A stretch of 6,032 nt of DNA, taken from positions 1 to 6,032 of the forward strand of contig DPWB01000183.1 in NCBI GenBank assembly GCA_003527885.1, given 5' to 3'. This document shows, piece after piece, positions 6,030 through 6,032 of the stretch. A program made the position numbers and the translations under genes. The stretch's first letter is position 1, and the number at the start of each line of letters is the position of its first letter. A model generated the notes under the pieces. The model searched no databases and had not been told where the DNA came from. It was given only the letters and a program-made list of their open reading frames with translations. Origin of the DNA: Candidatus Competibacteraceae bacterium. GTDB lineage: Bacteria; Pseudomonadota; Gammaproteobacteria; Competibacterales; Competibacteraceae.

Positions 6030-6032
6030 ATG
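6030..6032 (+). CDS. start of a plus-strand gene leaving the window (only the start codon visible)
   Basis: ATG at the last three bases is preceded by GAGGA (6017-6021) with an 8-nt spacer, a strong ribosome binding site. The gene is divergent from modABC. Nothing of its product can be read. An earlier ATG at 6007 in a different frame is less likely because it lacks a ribosome binding site. In E. coli modE occupies this divergent place, but that is only an analogy. Confidence 0.5.

Noticed and set aside
1..6032. CRISPR array, tRNA, rRNA, insertion sequence or integrase
   Set aside because: No regularly spaced identical repeats, no cloverleaf with tRNA consensus elements, no rRNA sequence and no transposase motifs were seen.

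Overview
The window is GC-rich, about 60% by eye, and densely coded. The real genes run on the minus strand. ModA, ModB and ModC closely resemble the Escherichia coli proteins and keep the modA-modB-modC order. That points to a gammaproteobacterium, probably an environmental one; I cannot name a genus with confidence. The long open frames on the plus strand are antisense shadows of these genes.

Right part (about 3124-5738, minus strand): a compact molybdate ABC transporter operon. It encodes a periplasmic binding protein (modA), a membrane permease (modB, GTG start, 6 nt after modA) and an ATPase with a C-terminal TOBE/Mop domain (modC, whose ATG shares one base with the modB stop codon). Together they capture molybdate in the periplasm and import it at the cost of ATP, for molybdenum cofactor synthesis.

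Far right (5739-6032): a 291-bp intergenic region between modA and the first codon of a plus-strand gene that leaves the window at 6030. It holds two related AT-rich sites in opposite orientation, which look like operators for a ModE-type molybdate regulator. It also holds a GC-rich inverted repeat enclosing a direct repeat, and two overlapping, mutually exclusive hairpins just before the ribosome binding site of the plus-strand gene. That arrangement suggests a regulatory RNA leader.

Left part (1-2983, minus strand): one very large open frame that runs off the left edge, with 994 complete codons visible. It encodes a modular signalling ATPase: an N-terminal helical region of unknown type, a TIR domain, a proline-rich linker, a NACHT (STAND) NTPase, a pentapeptide-repeat block, and then the first WD40 repeat. 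Proteins built this way are typical bacterial antiphage or cell-suicide sensors: repeats sense, NACHT oligomerises, TIR acts as effector and usually destroys NAD+. The gene has its own good sigma-70 promoter in the 140-bp gap after modC, so it appears to be an independent accessory gene beside a housekeeping operon. It is the most interesting object in the window.
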